Positions 51,626 to 60,861 of a DNA stretch of 64,000 nucleotides are shown in pieces. Within the stretch, counting starts at the first letter, position 1; every line of letters starts with the position of its first letter. A model generated the notes under the pieces. The model had not been told where the DNA came from and made no database searches. It saw only the letters and a program-made list of their open reading frames with translations. Origin of the DNA: Natronospirillum sp. (GTDB lineage Bacteria; Pseudomonadota; Gammaproteobacteria; Pseudomonadales; Natronospirillaceae); contig NZ_JAIUMC010000004.1 in assembly GCF_022565775.1 (NCBI RefSeq), forward strand, positions 1 to 64,000, read 5' to 3'. A program made the translations under genes and the position numbers.

Positions 51626-52396
51626 ATGTCAGACGATTCGGAAGCCATTGCCGGGCTACATGCGGTTCAGGCGGCGTTGAGTGAGCGGCCGGAACGGCTG
51701 CGCCAGGTTATGGTCAATGGCGAACGTCATGATCGCAGACTCGAGAGTATTCTGGATGCCGCCCGCCATGCGGGTGTGCCTTTCGAGAAGCTTGGCAGCA
51801 AGGCCTTTCAGCAACGGGTACAGAAGCTGGGTCTGGGTGATCTGCGTCATCAGGGTGTGCTGGCATTGGTGCAGGCCATCGTGCCGTTGGATGAACAGGA
51901 CCTCTGGCCCTTGCTGGAATCGTCTACGGCACCGCTGCTGCTGGTGCTCGATGGCGTGACCGATCCGCACAATCTCGGCGCCTGTCTCAGAGTCGCTGAT
52001 GCCGCCGGCGTCCACGCCGTCGTGGTGCCGCGCAAACGGTCCGCCGGCCTGACGGCGACGGTCGTCAAGGTGGCCAGTGGTGCTGCCGAATCCGTCCCCC
52101 TGATTCAGGTCACCAATCTGGCTCGGGTTTTACGCGGGCTGCAGGAGGCCGGGGTCTGGATCGTCGGTACGGCTGGTGAGGCGGACGCCAGCCTGTATCA
52201 GGCCGACCTGACCGGACCGGTTGCACTGGTCATGGGTGCAGAAGGCGCGGGTATGCGTCGCCTGACGCGAGAGCACTGTGATCAGTTGGTCCATTTGCCC
52301 ATGCAAGGCCAGGTCAGTAGTGTGAATGTCTCGGTAGCCACTGGCATTTGCCTGTTCGAGGCGGTCCGTCAGCGTACAGCCATAAAACCTGCCTGA
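51626..52396 (+). CDS. rlmB: 23S rRNA (guanosine(2251)-2'-O)-methyltransferase RlmB
   Basis: IAGLHAVQAALSERPERL...LDGVTDPHNLGACLRVADAAGVHAVVVP...GAEGAGMRRLTREHCD...SSVNVSVATGICLFE. Confidence 0.95.
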   Translation: MSDDSEAIAGLHAVQAALSERPERLRQVMVNGERHDRRLESILDAARHAGVPFEKLGSKAFQQRVQKLGLGDLRHQGVLALVQAIVPLDEQDLWPLLESSTAPLLLVLDGVTDPHNLGACLRVADAAGVHAVVVPRKRSAGLTATVVKVASGAAESVPLIQVTNLARVLRGLQEAGVWIVGTAGEADASLYQADLTGPVALVMGAEGAGMRRLTREHCDQLVHLPMQGQVSSVNVSVATGICLFEAVRQRTAIKPA

Positions 52397-52409
52397 AGCC
52401 CTTCGCCTC

Positions 52410-52438
52410 TTGCCCTGCCGGTCGTGCTGAGGTACACT
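52410..52438 (+). promoter_or_regulatory. Candidate sigma-70 promoter of rpsF operon
   Basis: TTGCCC (52410-52415), 17-nt spacer, TACACT (52433-52438). Confidence 0.55.
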
Positions 52439-52549
52439 CGCGCGCCCCGGTAGCTGGGTTCACCAGCACCCTGATTATGAACTTCCGAGTTCTCCTTACC
52501 TTACCTCGGGCCGGGCCGCAGGAAGGTTGATAACCCGAAAGGAGCGAAC

Positions 52550-53002
52550 ATGCGTCATTACGAGATTGTGTTGCTTTTCCATCCGGACCAGAGCGAACAG
52601 GTTCCCGCGATGGTGGAGCGCTACACCTCCACGGTCACCGAGAAAGGTGGCAAGATTCACCGTCAGGAAGACTGGGGCCGTCGACAGCTGGCCTATTCTA
52701 TCCAGAAGGTGCACAAGGCACACTATGTGCTGCTTAACGTCGAATGCGACGACGAAACGATTGAAGATCTGAAGTCGACCTTCCGCTTCAACGATGCCGT
52801 TATCCGCAATCTGGTAACGCGTTGCAAGGAGGCGGTCACTGAAGCGTCTCCAATGATGAAGGAAGTGGAAGCCAAGGAAGCGCGCAAGGCATACGACAAG
52901 CCGGCGCGTGACGAGTCTGCCGCGCGGGATGATCAGGACAGCGAAGACGAGGCAGATGATTCCGCCGAGACCGAGCAGTCCGAGAACACCAGCGAAGCCT
53001 AA
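52550..53002 (+). CDS. rpsF: 30S ribosomal protein S6
   Basis: [29 protein letters not shown]...[14 protein letters not shown]-like; acidic C-terminal extension. Confidence 0.97.
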   Translation: MRHYEIVLLFHPDQSEQVPAMVERYTSTVTEKGGKIHRQEDWGRRQLAYSIQKVHKAHYVLLNVECDDETIEDLKSTFRFNDAVIRNLVTRCKEAVTEASPMMKEVEAKEARKAYDKPARDESAARDDQDSEDEADDSAETEQSENTSEA

Positions 53003-53028
53003 TTCAGATCTGATCAGGAGCAAATATC

Positions 53029-53256
53029 ATGGCCCGTTTTTTTCGTCGCCGTAAGTTCTGCCGCTTTACTGCCGAAGGCGTTACCGAGATTGACTACAAA
53101 GATGTGGATACGCTGAAAGGCTATGTCACAGAATCCGGCAAGATTGTACCCAGCCGTATTACCGGCACCCGCGCACGTTACCAGCGTCAGTTGGGCACTG
53201 CCATCAAGCGGGCGCGTTATCTGGCCCTGCTGCCGTACTCTGATCGCCACGAGTAA
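53029..53256 (+). CDS. rpsR: 30S ribosomal protein S18
   Basis: [55 protein letters not shown]. Confidence 0.98.
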   Translation: MARFFRRRKFCRFTAEGVTEIDYKDVDTLKGYVTESGKIVPSRITGTRARYQRQLGTAIKRARYLALLPYSDRHE

Positions 53257-53280
53257 GCAGCCCGGTATTGTAGAGATCCA

Positions 53281-53302
53281 GGAGGCCTTCGATGCGGCCT
53301 CC
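53281..53302 (+). other. Intercistronic hairpin between rpsR and rplI
   Basis: GGAGGCC-ttcgatgc-GGCCTCC, no U-tract. Confidence 0.5.
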
Positions 53303-53322
53303 CGACAGTAGAGGAATTCAAG

Positions 53323-53772
53323 ATGGAAGTTATCCTGCTCGATAAAGTAGGCAAAATCGGTGACCTGGGTGACAAGGTCAACGTGAAGGCCGGTTATGGC
53401 CGCAATTACCTGATTCCGCAGGGCAAGGCGGTACCGGCAACCAAGGACAATCTGGAAACGTTTGAAGCCCGCCGCGCGGAGCTTGAAGCGGAAGCCAAGA
53501 CACGCCTGACGACTGCCGAAGCACGTGCTGCGCAGCTGGCCGACCTGGAACTGACCATCGCCGTGCGCGCTGGTGATGAAGGCAAGCTGTTCGGCTCCAT
53601 TGGTACTCGTGATCTGGCCGACGTCATTTCGTCTGCCGGCGTGGAAGTGAACAAGAGTGAAGTCAAGTTGCCGGCTGGCCCGTTGCGCCAGACCGGTGAG
53701 TACGAAATTGACCTGCAGCTGCACCCCGAAGTGCTGGCCTCAGTCACGGTTATTGTTGTACCGGAAGAGTAA
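53323..53772 (+). CDS. rplI: 50S ribosomal protein L9
   Basis: [40 protein letters not shown]. Confidence 0.98.
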   Translation: MEVILLDKVGKIGDLGDKVNVKAGYGRNYLIPQGKAVPATKDNLETFEARRAELEAEAKTRLTTAEARAAQLADLELTIAVRAGDEGKLFGSIGTRDLADVISSAGVEVNKSEVKLPAGPLRQTGEYEIDLQLHPEVLASVTVIVVPEE

Positions 53773-53816
53773 GACTTCACCGATACCCGCACACCCGTTG
53801 TACCGGTGAGTGCAGC

Positions 53817-53850
53817 AACCCCCTGCGGGCAACCGCAGGGGGTTTTTTTA
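53817..53850 (+). terminator. Rho-independent terminator after rplI
   Basis: AACCCCCTGCGG-gcaa-CCGCAGGGGGTTTTTTT. Confidence 0.9.
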
Positions 53851-53992
53851 CGCCTGTCAGAGCGGCGGATTCTGCTGCCACTGTCCGGTTCAGTAACAAG
53901 TTGCTCCTCGCCGGGGTCTGCCTCCGGCTTCATTTCAGGTGTATGATAAGGCGCTCAGACTATGCCACGGAACAATCAGACGCAGTTGCCCA

Positions 53993-55363
53993 ATGACTGA
54001 AGACCTCCTGCTGAAAACACCGCCGCACTCCCTGGAAGCCGAGCAAAGTCTGCTCGGCGCGCTGATGCTGGACAACAGCCGCTGGGATACGGTGGCAGAA
54101 AAGGTACAGGCCGACGACTTCTATCGCCCTGAGCATCGCGCCATCTATCAGACCATGGCCCGTCAGGTTGAAGTGCAACAGCCAATCGACGTCATTACTC
54201 TGACCGAGGCCCTGGAGCAGTCCGGGGACCTCGAGATAGCCGGGGATGTCATCTATCTGACCGAACTGGTGGAAAATGCCTCCGGGGTCGGGCACCTGGA
54301 AGCCTATGCCAGCATTGTTCGTGAGCGCGCCCTGCTGCGCCGCCTGATCGAAGTCGCCGGCCGGATTCAGAGCAGTGCCTATGAACCGGAAGGGCGTTCG
54401 GCAGAAGAACTGGTGGATGAGGCAGAGCGCGCGGTATTCTCCATCGCGGAAGATCGCCCCAGCGAGGGCGGCCCGCAGGACCTGAAGTCCATCCTCAAGC
54501 GCACCCTGCAGCGCATTGATGAACTGTCCGGGCTGGAAGGCAATCTCACCGGTCTCAGTACCGGCTTTGAAAAGCTGGATGACATGACCTCCGGCCTGCA
54601 GCGCGGTGATCTGGTGATCGTGGCCGCCCGTCCTTCCATGGGCAAAACGGCTTTTGCCATGAACCTGGTGGAAGCCGGCCTCATGTACAGTGACGAGCCG
54701 GTGATTGTCTTTTCGCTCGAAATGCCCGCCGAACAACTGGCCCAGCGGATGCTGTCGTCGCTCGGGCGTATCAACCAGACCCGGGTGCGCACCGGCAGCC
54801 TGCAGCAGGATGACTGGCAACGCCTGACCAATGCCGTCAACAAGATTCACGACCGGCCGCTGTTCATAGATGATACCCCCGGCATTTCACCCTCCGAAAT
54901 GCGGGCCCGCACACGTCGACTGGTGCGCGAGCACGGTCGGCCGGCAGTGATCATGGTGGATTATCTGCAATTGATGTCGATCAAGGGCTTCAGCGAAGGG
55001 CGGACCAACGAGATTTCCGAGATCAGTCGCTCGCTCAAGGGCATGGCCAAGGAATTCGACTGCCCGGTGGTGGCCCTGTCGCAGCTCAACCGGAGTCTGG
55101 AGCAGCGCCCCAACAAGCGGCCGGTCAACTCGGATCTGCGCGAATCGGGCGCCATCGAGCAGGACGCGGACATCATCGCCTTCATCTATCGTGACGTGGT
55201 GTACAACCCCGACACACCCGACCAGAATGTGTCCGAGATCATCATCGGCAAGCAGCGTAACGGTCCGATCGGCACCTGCTATCTGTCCTTCATCGGCGAA
55301 TATACGCGCTTCGAGAACCTGTCCCCGGATTATCAGATGAGCGGCTCAGAGGGTGCGGAATGA
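53993..55363 (+). CDS. dnaB: Replicative DNA helicase DnaB
   Basis: LKTPPHSLEAEQSLLGALMLDN...VAARPSMGKTAFAMNL...MVDYLQLMS...DLRESGAIEQDADII. Confidence 0.97.
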   Translation: MTEDLLLKTPPHSLEAEQSLLGALMLDNSRWDTVAEKVQADDFYRPEHRAIYQTMARQVEVQQPIDVITLTEALEQSGDLEIAGDVIYLTELVENASGVGHLEAYASIVRERALLRRLIEVAGRIQSSAYEPEGRSAEELVDEAERAVFSIAEDRPSEGGPQDLKSILKRTLQRIDELSGLEGNLTGLSTGFEKLDDMTSGLQRGDLVIVAARPSMGKTAFAMNLVEAGLMYSDEPVIVFSLEMPAEQLAQRMLSSLGRINQTRVRTGSLQQDDWQRLTNAVNKIHDRPLFIDDTPGISPSEMRARTRRLVREHGRPAVIMVDYLQLMSIKGFSEGRTNEISEISRSLKGMAKEFDCPVVALSQLNRSLEQRPNKRPVNSDLRESGAIEQDADIIAFIYRDVVYNPDTPDQNVSEIIIGKQRNGPIGTCYLSFIGEYTRFENLSPDYQMSGSEGAE

Positions 55364-56454
55364 GTCGGGGCACATGTGTCACGGTGCATCTGGACAACCT
55401 GCGCCACAACCTGCGCACGGCACAGGCCCATGCACCCGACAGCCGGGTTTGGGCCGTGGTCAAGGCGAATGCCTATGGCCATGGTCTGGTGCCGGTGGCA
55501 CGCACGCTGGCGCCGTTGTCTGACGGATTGGCCGTGGCCACTCTGGACGAGGCTCTGTGTCTTCGGGAAGCCGGCTTGAGCGGCCCTGTCATGCTTCTGG
55601 AGGGTACGGTATCGGCGACTCAGACAGAGCAGGCGCTGGCCCGGAATCTGGAACTGGTGCTGCACCATCCGGAGCAAATCGCCTGGCTGGCGGCCTGTCA
55701 GGTACCTGCACCGGTGCGGGTCTGGCTCAAGATCGACACCGGTATGCACCGTCTTGGCGTGATGCCGGACCAGGCCCCCGACCTGATTCGACAGTTGCAG
55801 TCCTTGTCGCAAGTGGAACAGGTCGCGACCATGACCCATTTCGCCCGCGCTGATGACCCTGAACATGACATGACCATCACGCAGGCCGAACTCCTGAACA
55901 ACGCAACTCTTCCGGGCTGTGCCACCAGCCTCGCCAACTCCGCCGGCGTCCTGTTCTGGCCGGGGCGCCAGGGCGACTGGGTACGCCCCGGAATCATGCT
56001 GTATGGCGCCACTCCGGCACCCGGTCGCAGCGCGGCTGAACTGGGGCTGCGCGCCGGCATGACCCTGACCGCCCCCATCATTGCGCTGCGTGACCTGCAG
56101 CCGGGTGAGGCGGTCGGCTATGGCGGGGCTTTCAAGGTTGAAAAACCGATGCGCCTTGCCACCGTGGCCATGGGCTATGCCGATGGTTATCCGCGCCATG
56201 CTCCCAATGGCACGCCCGCCGCGGTGCGCGGGCAGCCGGTGACGCTGGCCGGACGCGTGTCGATGGATATGCTGACCGTGGATGTCACCTCGGTACCTGA
56301 GGCTGCGCTGGGCGACCCGGTCGAGCTCTGGGGCGAGCAGGTGCCGGTGGATGAGGTGGCACAGGCCAGCGGTACCATCGGCTATGAACTGCTGGCCCGA
56401 TTGTCCGTGCGCGGCGAGGTCGGCTATTCCGAAACCCGGACAGTGCAGTCGTGA
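55360..56454 (+). CDS. alr: Alanine racemase
   Basis: VHLDNLRHNLRTAQAHAPDSRVWAVVKANAYGHGLVPVARTL...SMDMLTVDVT; overlaps dnaB stop. Confidence 0.95.
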   Translation: MSRGTCVTVHLDNLRHNLRTAQAHAPDSRVWAVVKANAYGHGLVPVARTLAPLSDGLAVATLDEALCLREAGLSGPVMLLEGTVSATQTEQALARNLELVLHHPEQIAWLAACQVPAPVRVWLKIDTGMHRLGVMPDQAPDLIRQLQSLSQVEQVATMTHFARADDPEHDMTITQAELLNNATLPGCATSLANSAGVLFWPGRQGDWVRPGIMLYGATPAPGRSAAELGLRAGMTLTAPIIALRDLQPGEAVGYGGAFKVEKPMRLATVAMGYADGYPRHAPNGTPAAVRGQPVTLAGRVSMDMLTVDVTSVPEAALGDPVELWGEQVPVDEVAQASGTIGYELLARLSVRGEVGYSETRTVQS

Positions 56455-56499
56455 CAAAGTTCACTGTTGCTTCCCGGTCAGCGTGACACAATCCCGAGT

Positions 56500-57624
56500 A
56501 TGAAAGATTTCCCCCTTTGGCATTACCGCCGCTGGCTACCCACCGAGCATCCGCTGCCGGAAGACCGGTTGGTGGTGTACGGTATTCTGTTTTATCTGTC
56601 GGTGTTCTGGCTGGGCATGCTATGGCCCGGCCTGGCGCCGGAGCGGATTCTGGTGGCGCTGCTGGTGTCTCTGGTATTCACCGGTCTGGTGTTCCGTGGC
56701 TACTGGCATGCGGACTGGGGCGTCTATGTCTACATGAGCGCTGTAGCCAGCCTCTGCTATCTCACATTGCCGTTCAGTCAGGCCAGTATCATCTTTCTTT
56801 TCAGCCCCGGGTTCGAGCTGAAGCATGGTCGACTGTGGTTGTCTCTGCTGGTTCAGACGTTGCTGGCCTTTGGGGTTGCCCTGCAGGCCTGGTGGATGGA
56901 TGCACTGCTGTTCGATGGGCTGTTTCTGGCCATTATCCTGTTGCTGGTGCTGATCCGCTGTGCGGGGGACTTCTTCTGGACACGCTATATGGACCAGCAG
57001 AAAGCGCTGCTCAAGTCACAGGACGAAGCCGAGCACCTGGCCCGAACGGCAGAGCGCGAGCGAATTGCACGTGATCTGCATGATCTGCTGGGACATACAC
57101 TGTCAGGCATTCGGATCAAGGCAGAGCTGGCCAACAGACTGATGGCGGATCGACCCGAGCAGGCGGCCAACGAGGTACGCGAAATAGAAAAACTGGCTCG
57201 CGACAGCCTGCAGCAGGTGCGGGCCACGGTCAGTGGCTACCATGAAGGCGGTATTGCGCTGGAAATCAATGCTGCACGCAGTCTGCTGTCATCGGCAGGC
57301 ATTCATTTTCGCCCGGTGACCACCGATGCCGTGCCGGCGCGCCTGGAATCAACTCTGGCGGCCGTATTGCGTGAAGGGGTGACCAATATTGTGCGCCATG
57401 CCCATGCCACCGAGGTTGATCTGTCGCTGGTTCGTGACCGGTCGGCAATGACCCTGCGTCTGGATGACAATGGTCAGGGCCGGCGGGGCGGCAGCCCCGG
57501 TAATGGCATGCATGGCATACAGGCCCGTGCCCGGGCAGTCGGTGGTCTGGCGACCTGGCAGGATCTGAAACCCGGCACGCGCCTGCAAATGGTGCTGCCC
57601 CTGCAGGAGGGTGACTATGAGTGA
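56500..57624 (+). CDS. DesK-family (HisKA_3) sensor histidine kinase
   Basis: Multi-TM N-terminus; ERERIARDLHDLLGHTLSGIRIKAELA; EGVTNIVRHAHATEV; GNGMHGIQARARAVGG. Confidence 0.9.
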   Translation: MKDFPLWHYRRWLPTEHPLPEDRLVVYGILFYLSVFWLGMLWPGLAPERILVALLVSLVFTGLVFRGYWHADWGVYVYMSAVASLCYLTLPFSQASIIFLFSPGFELKHGRLWLSLLVQTLLAFGVALQAWWMDALLFDGLFLAIILLLVLIRCAGDFFWTRYMDQQKALLKSQDEAEHLARTAERERIARDLHDLLGHTLSGIRIKAELANRLMADRPEQAANEVREIEKLARDSLQQVRATVSGYHEGGIALEINAARSLLSSAGIHFRPVTTDAVPARLESTLAAVLREGVTNIVRHAHATEVDLSLVRDRSAMTLRLDDNGQGRRGGSPGNGMHGIQARARAVGGLATWQDLKPGTRLQMVLPLQEGDYE

Positions 57625-58228
57625 GCCCAAGCGACTGATACTGGTGGAAGACCAGACCCTGATTCTGGGTGCTCTGGCGACCCTGCTGAATATGGAAGAT
57701 GACTTTGTCGTGGTGGGTCAGGCCTCTGATGCGGAACAGGCGCTCCAGTTGCTCGCCTCTCAACCGGTCGATGTGGTGCTGACCGACATCGAAATGCCCG
57801 GCATGGGGGGGCTGGAACTGGCGCGCCGCCTGCGGGCCGCTCAGCCTGACCTGGTGATCGGCATCATTACCACCTTTGCCCGCAAGGGCTATCTGCGCCA
57901 GGCGCTGGATGCCGGTGTACAGGGTTATCTGCTCAAGGACACCTCGGCCAACGATCTGGCCAGTGCCATCCGGCGCATGTGTCTGGGCGAAAAGGTGATT
58001 GACCCGGAACTGGCTGCCGCTGCGCGCGGGGGAAACAACCCGCTGAGTGAGCGGGAGAGGGAAGTATTGCGCCTGGCCGCGGAGGGCTTGACCACAGAGA
58101 TGATTGCGCAGCGTGTCCACCGCTCCGAAGGTACGGTACGCAATTACCTCAGTGAAGCCATCAGCAAGCTGAACGCGCGCAATCGGGTGGAGGCCGCCCG
58201 CATCGCCCGCGACCAGGGCTTTCTCTGA
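57617..58228 (+). CDS. LuxR/NarL-type response regulator (DesR-like)
   Basis: LILVEDQTLILGALATLL; DVVLTDIEMPGMGG; C-terminal LSEREREVLRLAAEGLTTEMIAQRVHRSEGTVRNYLSEAISKL. Confidence 0.9.
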   Translation: MSEPKRLILVEDQTLILGALATLLNMEDDFVVVGQASDAEQALQLLASQPVDVVLTDIEMPGMGGLELARRLRAAQPDLVIGIITTFARKGYLRQALDAGVQGYLLKDTSANDLASAIRRMCLGEKVIDPELAAAARGGNNPLSEREREVLRLAAEGLTTEMIAQRVHRSEGTVRNYLSEAISKLNARNRVEAARIARDQGFL

Positions 58229-58246
58229 CCCCGCCGGCGGTTCGGG

Positions 58247-58897
58247 TCAGTAGCCGACGTGACGGGCCAGCCAGAGCGCCGCTTCCACTCTGGAGCGCAT
58301 GCCCAGCTTGGCCAGCAGACGTTTTACATGGACCTTGACCGTCCCTTCCGCAATTTCCAGCTCCTGGGCGATCAGCTTGTTGCTCAGCCCCTGCGCAATC
58401 AGTTCCAGTACCGCTCTTTCACGCGGCGTGAGATTCTCCATCTGGCGTGACACGTCATCAACCGGCACGCGCTCCAGCACATAGTCACGAACCCGGGGGC
58501 TCAGCGTGGTCTGGCCACGAACCGCGCTGTCGAGTGCGGCGATCAGGTCCTCCGGTTCGGTATCCTTGAGCAGATAACCATCGGCGCCCATGCGCATGGC
58601 TGCCGCTATGTCGCCCTGGTCGTCCGACACCGTGAATATGACGACGCGAGCATCCGAGCCGCTGGCACGCAGCGATTGCAGTACTTTCAGTCCATGCATG
58701 TCCGGCAGATTCAGGTCCAGCAGGATAAGGTCGGGTTCGAGTCGTTCGGCTTCCTGCAAGGCAAGCTCTCCGGTACCCGCCGTACCTACCAGGCGAAGCT
58801 GTGGTCGCAGTGCCATGATCTGTTCCAGACCGGAGCGCAGCAGCGGGTGGTCATCCACGATAAGAACATCGGCAATAATATCGGCAGCGGTTGTCAT
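58247..58897 (-). CDS. narL: NarL nitrate/nitrite response regulator
   Basis: VLIVDDHPLLRSGLEQIM...LILLDLNLPDMHGL...LTPRERAVLELIAQGLSNKLIAQELEIAEGTVKVHVKRLLAKL; paired with narX-like kinase. Confidence 0.88.
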   Translation of the reverse strand: MTTAADIIADVLIVDDHPLLRSGLEQIMALRPQLRLVGTAGTGELALQEAERLEPDLILLDLNLPDMHGLKVLQSLRASGSDARVVIFTVSDDQGDIAAAMRMGADGYLLKDTEPEDLIAALDSAVRGQTTLSPRVRDYVLERVPVDDVSRQMENLTPRERAVLELIAQGLSNKLIAQELEIAEGTVKVHVKRLLAKLGMRSRVEAALWLARHVGY

Positions 58898-58907
58898 GAT
58901 AGTGCTT

Positions 58908-60446
58908 CTACTCCTGTGCCATGAAGCGTAACCGGACCTCTGTGCCATGGCGGTCTGCGTCGGACTGAATGGTCAGATCCCCCTGCAGCTGTGCGGCCCG
59001 TTCATACAGTATACGCAGGCCCAGGTGGCCAAAGCCATCCTCGATGGCCTGGCTGCTGGCCAGCCCGACGCCATCATCGGCAATGCTGACGGACACCTGC
59101 CGGCCTGAGCGTTCAATGGTGACACTGGCCTGTGAGGCCGCCGCATGCTTGATCACATTGGTCAGCGCTTCGCGCATGATGTGCAGCACATGGATTTCGT
59201 GCTGCGGCGCCAGGCGCAGTGCCCCGAATCGACCGTTGATCTCAAGCCGGGTGCGCGTATTGGGTTGGAACTCCCGCACCGTGGCGGCCAGCGCTTCGTC
59301 CAGTGAGGTATAGTTCAGTTGCAGGCGAAAGGTGGACAGGAGTTCGCGCAGCTTGCGATACCCCTCGTTCACATTGCTGCGCAGGGTGCCGATGGACTCG
59401 CGCCATATCGAATCGCCCGGTAGCTGCTGCTCCAGATGGGCCTGCAGCAGCGCCAGTTGCATTTTCTGGTAGGTCAGAGCCTGCGCCAGCGAGTCGTGCA
59501 GTTCTCGTGCAATCACGGAACGTTCTTCCTGCAAGGCGCTGCTGGCCCTTTCCTGGACCAGCGTCTGGGTGCGCTCGTCAATCTGGGCCTGCATATCGGC
59601 ATAGACTGACTCCAGTTCGGCTGCCATCTGGTCGAGACTGTGACTGAGCATGGCCAGTTCATGGCGACCCTTCAGTCTGCTGCGCACATGCAGCTGTGTT
59701 TTTTCGAGCGCAGTTGCCTGTTCGGTCAGTGTGTTCAGCGGCCGGATCACCTGACGCCAGAGCCAGACACCCAGCATGACCACGGCCAGAGCAGCCAGCG
59801 TCGCAAAGCCCCACAGGGTCACGCGGATCAGAGCCAGTTTGCTGTCGCTGTGAGACTCGAGTGCCAGCACAAAGGCATCTATGTCATCGACCAATTTCCC
59901 GGCGTCTTCCGGGGTCGAAACGCGGTCATCTGCCAGCGGTGACTGTTCCCAGGCCATGAGGACCTGCTGAAATGCCTGATTGACGGGATGGCCGCTGCTG
60001 TCTGGTAGCGCCGACAGCAGGCCGTCGCTGTTCAGTCGTTGCCGGAAGTCTTCACGCCAGTAAGCACTGTCCTGCTGTTGTTCCCGGTCGGCACTGCCGG
60101 CCAGACGCTGGTCCTGCTCGGTGGCCAGCATTCGGTAGGTGCTCATGCGCAGAGCGCCTGCCTCGTTGATGGCCCTGGCGTCGCCCTCGATGCTGGCCGC
60201 CAGCCAGAGCGTCGCCGCCATGCTGGCGAACGCCAGCGCAGCCAGGATGGCCAGACCGGCGACCAGGCTGAAGGCAATGGGATGTCGAAGCAGGGTGTTG
60301 TTCAAGAGCGTCTGCAGACCGGGCTGCGGGAAAAGAATGTGAAAGGCATGTTTGATCAAAAGGCGTGGCTTGTCCAGTCGTGCAGGTTTTGCTAATCTTG
60401 CACCCCTAAACCGCTGATTTAAGAGCAACTTGCTGGCGGTATACAA
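58908..60446 (-). CDS. narX: NarX-like nitrate/nitrite sensor kinase; exact start uncertain
   Basis: P-box-like ARAINEAGALRMSTYRMLATE; HAMP; REL HDSLAQALTYQKMQLALLQ; located next to narL. Confidence 0.85.
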   Translation of the reverse strand: MYTASKLLLNQRFRGARLAKPARLDKPRLLIKHAFHILFPQPGLQTLLNNTLLRHPIAFSLVAGLAILAALAFASMAATLWLAASIEGDARAINEAGALRMSTYRMLATEQDQRLAGSADREQQQDSAYWREDFRQRLNSDGLLSALPDSSGHPVNQAFQQVLMAWEQSPLADDRVSTPEDAGKLVDDIDAFVLALESHSDSKLALIRVTLWGFATLAALAVVMLGVWLWRQVIRPLNTLTEQATALEKTQLHVRSRLKGRHELAMLSHSLDQMAAELESVYADMQAQIDERTQTLVQERASSALQEERSVIARELHDSLAQALTYQKMQLALLQAHLEQQLPGDSIWRESIGTLRSNVNEGYRKLRELLSTFRLQLNYTSLDEALAATVREFQPNTRTRLEINGRFGALRLAPQHEIHVLHIMREALTNVIKHAAASQASVTIERSGRQVSVSIADDGVGLASSQAIEDGFGHLGLRILYERAAQLQGDLTIQSDADRHGTEVRLRFMAQE

Positions 60447-60542
60447 ATGACGCTAAAGCGCTTGCTGGTGTTCTTATTTGTATCCCCTCCTGTGCTTCTT
60501 GATCGGCCTGTCCATTTCCGAAACGGAGAGGCAAGCTGACCG

Positions 60543-60845
60543 ATGGAAACACTCAACCACCATTATCTGACACGAAATCAGGTGCATTCCTCTGCGCCTT
60601 CGAGTCGCGTTCCGGATACCGGATTGCGTTACAGAATCTATCTGCGCGCGCATCTGGAATCGGGCTATCGAACCCCGAAAGAGCATTTGCGGCAGGACAT
60701 CACGGGCGATGTGCCGGGCCTGGCCACACTGAGCTATCAGGCTCATGTTGTGCCGCTGGCGAAGGCGCTGCAGCTCAGACTCGAGCAGCACCTGGGTGTT
60801 CTGGTCCGTTCGGTCGACGTCGAGGTTCAATACGAACCGGCCTGA
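60543..60845 (+). CDS. Hypothetical protein (100 aa), divergent from narX
   Basis: ATG with upstream GGAGAGG; GC3-consistent codon use; METLNHHYLTRNQVHSSAPSSRVPDTGLRYRIYLRAHLESGYRTPKEHLRQDITGDVPG... Confidence 0.5.
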   Translation: METLNHHYLTRNQVHSSAPSSRVPDTGLRYRIYLRAHLESGYRTPKEHLRQDITGDVPGLATLSYQAHVVPLAKALQLRLEQHLGVLVRSVDVEVQYEPA

Positions 60846-60861
60846 AGGATCTGCCCGTACG

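Noticed and set aside
55333-56457. 374-aa minus-strand ORF opposite alr
   Set aside because: Antisense shadow ORF; alanine racemase on plus strand is clear
60351-60360. TTTGATCAAA near the narX 5' end as an FNR site
   Set aside because: Lacks the 4-nt spacer of the TTGATnnnnATCAA consensus and may lie within coding sequence
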